From Devosia sp. (lineage in GTDB: Bacteria > Pseudomonadota > Alphaproteobacteria > Rhizobiales > Devosiaceae), in assembly GCF_017307495.1 (NCBI RefSeq), contig NZ_JAFKHE010000014.1:124001-188000 (forward strand): a DNA stretch of 64,000 bases, given 5' to 3'. Below, piece after piece: positions 62,484-64,000 of this stretch. The translations under genes and the position numbers were made by a program. Each line of letters starts with the position of its first letter. Within the stretch, counting starts at the first letter, position 1. The notes beneath the pieces are model-generated. The model made no database searches. It saw only the letters and a list, made by a program, of their open reading frames with translations, and was not told where the DNA came from.

Positions 62484-63389
62484 ATGACCACCGCTTCCGA
62501 AGTCGACGTCGTCGTCGCCCCCCTGTCCCGATCCGAAGCCCCCGGCTCCTATGTGGACTGGCCGGCGATCATCGCGGGGATCATCATTGCCTCCGCCATT
62601 GCTCTGGTGCTGTTGAGCTTCGGCTCGGCCATCGGCCTGAGCCTCGTGAACTTCCGCGCCGGACCGGACGTGCCGGCGATCTGGATCGCCATCGCTGCCG
62701 CGAGCTGGCTGCTCTGGGTCCAGATCTCCAGCTTCATGGCCGGGGCCTACGTCACCGGTCGCATGCGCAAGCGGCACCTCGACAGCGATGAGGAGGAATC
62801 CGACATCCGTGACGGCGTCCACGGCCTGCTCGTCTGGGCCGGAGCGCTGGTGGTTGGTGGGCTGATCGCCGCCGGCGGCCTGTCGGCCGCGGCAAGCGCC
62901 GTCGGATCGGCTGCCTCGACCCTGACGACCGCTGCGGCCACCGTGGCGGATGACGTCGGCACCGCTGTCGACCCCAATGCCTATTTCGTCGACAGCCTGT
63001 TCCGCCAGTCCCCTGGCGCGACGGCGCCGGCAGCCGATACGACGGCCGTCCGCGCCGAGGCCGGACGCATCCTGGCCCAGGGTGAGCTCGGCAACGGCGT
63101 CGGTGACGCCGACCGGACCTACCTCGCCGACCTTGTGGCGCAGAACACCGGCCTGAGCCCGGAACAAGCTACTACCCGCGTTTCGGATGTGCTCTCGGCT
63201 GTCGACAACGCCAAGGCGCAGGCCGCCGCGGCCGCCGAGACGGCGCGCAAGACCGGCGTTCTGGCTGCGTTCCTGACGGCCGCATCCTTGCTGGTCAGCG
63301 CTGCCGGTGCCTATTTCGCCGCCCAGAAGGGCGGAAACCATCGTGACGAGCGGGTGTCGTTCGGAACGGCGTTCCGCCGCTATCGCTAG
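62484..63389 (+). CDS. Membrane protein of unknown function, 301 aa
   Basis: Not recognised beyond general membrane-protein features. Segments at about 27-50, 67-90, 112-135 and 265-285. Between them is an alanine-rich region (about 130-260) with A-A-A-A-A-E-T-A-R that may form a helical bundle outside the membrane. The N-terminus W-P-A-I-I-A-G-I-I-I-A-S-A-I resembles alphaproteobacterial envelope proteins of unknown function. Sandwiched between two micro-protein genes. Confidence 0.75.
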   Translation: MTTASEVDVVVAPLSRSEAPGSYVDWPAIIAGIIIASAIALVLLSFGSAIGLSLVNFRAGPDVPAIWIAIAAASWLLWVQISSFMAGAYVTGRMRKRHLDSDEEESDIRDGVHGLLVWAGALVVGGLIAAGGLSAAASAVGSAASTLTTAAATVADDVGTAVDPNAYFVDSLFRQSPGATAPAADTTAVRAEAGRILAQGELGNGVGDADRTYLADLVAQNTGLSPEQATTRVSDVLSAVDNAKAQAAAAAETARKTGVLAAFLTAASLLVSAAGAYFAAQKGGNHRDERVSFGTAFRRYR

Positions 63390-63400
63390 AGGAGAAGCAG

Positions 63401-63481
63401 ATGTTCAGAGCCCTTGGCCTTTGGCTGCTCGGCGTGCCGATCTGGTTGATCATCATCATCCTGCTGTTCGTGCACCGCTGA
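63401..63481 (+). CDS. Membrane micro-protein, 26 aa
   Basis: ATG 63401 with GAGGAGAAG upstream, 11 bp after the 301-aa gene. Sequence M-F-R-A-L-G-L-W-L-L then an isoleucine/leucine-rich segment ending V-H-R. Single membrane segment, no family recognised. Its strong ribosome binding site and placement make coding likely. Confidence 0.6.
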   Translation: MFRALGLWLLGVPIWLIIIILLFVHR

Positions 63482-63505
63482 CCCGGGCCCGGATTGCAGA
63501 CGCGA

Positions 63506-63530
63506 AGGCCCGGCCCTGGTGGTCGGGCCT
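63506..63530 (+). terminator. Possible terminator after the 26-aa micro-protein
   Basis: Arms AGGCCCG (63506-63512) and CGGGCCT (63524-63530), loop 11 nt, followed by GCCGTTTGCC. No true U-run. Confidence 0.3.
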
Positions 63531-63626
63531 GCCGTTTGCCGGCGTGCTAGGCCGCTGCCGATTATATGTGCTGTCGGGAACGAAACCGCCACGGCGTCGT
63601 TATCACCGGCCATGGGGGGCGTAGGA

Positions 63627-64000
63627 ATGGCTGTCGTGCCGCAAAAAGACGAGACGCGTGCGCTACTTGGACTGACCGACAGGCTCTATCGGGCCCAGGG
63701 CCTGGACGACGTCTATGCCGCCGCGCTTGATGCCATTGCCGTGATGCTGGACTGTGCGCGCGCCTCCATCCTGTTGTTCGACGACCAGGGCGCCATGGGC
63801 TTTGTCGCCTGGCGCAACCTGTCCGATGAGTATCGGTCGCAGGTGAGCGGCCATAGCCCGTGGCAGCGCGGCGAGACCCAGGCGGAACCGATCTTCGTCA
63901 GGGACGTGCGCGACACCGGCGAGCCCGACTGGCTGAAAGCGGCCTTGGCCCGCGAGGGCATCGTCGCTCTCGGCTTTGTCCCGCTGATGGCGAATGGCGT
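63627..64000 (+). CDS. GAF-domain sensor protein (3' end beyond window)
   Basis: First 124 codons of a larger protein. Residues about 25-124 form the first half of a GAF domain (A-S-I-L-L-F-D-D-Q-G and later G-F-V-P-L). Alternative in-frame start at 63612. Such N-terminal GAF domains commonly precede PAS, histidine kinase or GGDEF modules. The output domain is not visible here. Confidence 0.75.
   Translation, partial: MAVVPQKDETRALLGLTDRLYRAQGLDDVYAAALDAIAVMLDCARASILLFDDQGAMGFVAWRNLSDEYRSQVSGHSPWQRGETQAEPIFVRDVRDTGEPDWLKAALAREGIVALGFVPLMANG

Overview
This 64 kb window is GC-rich chromosomal DNA (I estimate two-thirds G+C by eye) with tightly packed operons. The gene set points to an alphaproteobacterium of the order Hyphomicrobiales/Rhizobiales, perhaps near Devosia: a rhizobial-type fixLJ/fixK/fixNOQP/fixGHIS island, FnrL, CheD plus a CheT-like protein, many sugar ABC importers, and a RIME-like intergenic palindrome. 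There is no rRNA or other taxonomic marker, so the family is inference.

Layout. 1-5.3 kb: chemotaxis and second-messenger signalling (chemoreceptor cut by the left edge, CheD, a CheT-like DxxxQ protein, a CHASE-PAS-GGDEF-EAL enzyme). 5.3-7.9 kb: kynureninase and an orphan UgpC-like ATPase, divergent over twin operator-like palindromes. 7.9-18.7 kb: carbon-phosphorus lyase locus with divergent regulator phnF, phnGHIJKL, a hexapeptide acetyltransferase, and a separately promoted phnCDEE importer; phnM, phnN and phnP are not here. 18.9-31.4 kb: sugar/polyol catabolism (Gfo/Idh/MocA oxidoreductase divergent from an FGGY kinase; then SDR, FadR-type regulator, ornithine-cyclodeaminase-like enzyme, flavin monooxygenase, TIM-barrel isomerase) next to a ugpBAEC importer with a tandem Pho box. 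31.7-33.1 kb: L-serine dehydratase. 33.2-40.9 kb: a rhamnose-type ABC importer, aldo/keto reductase, FadR-type regulator and L-rhamnonate dehydratase. 41-61.3 kb: oxygen-responsive island (fixL, fixJ, a receiver-like FixT candidate, hemerythrin-like protein, ccoNOQP, ccoGHIS, fnrL, hemN, fixK, a patatin-like lipase, and a MacAB-like efflux system). 61.4-64 kb: aldo/keto reductase, two membrane micro-proteins around a 301-aa membrane protein, and a GAF-domain protein cut by the right edge.

How it works together. Two regulons can be read from DNA sites. (i) Phosphate starvation: 11-bp-spaced PhoB-type repeats lie upstream of phnC and of ugpB, so phosphonate uptake and glycerol-3-phosphate uptake are probably co-induced, while phnG-L is probably gated by PhnF through a dyad in the phnF-phnG gap. 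(ii) Low oxygen: FNR/FixK boxes (TTGAT-N4-ATCAA and close variants) lie upstream of ccoN/hemerythrin, the FixT candidate, ccoG, fnrL/hemN and the efflux ABC operon. Several sit about 41.5 bp before the expected transcription start, which for ccoG and the efflux operon falls almost at the start codon. The least expected observations are the efflux system in this low-oxygen regulon, a cysteine-free FixT candidate with its own FNR/FixK box, and the unusual enzyme set beside the Pho-box ugp importer.
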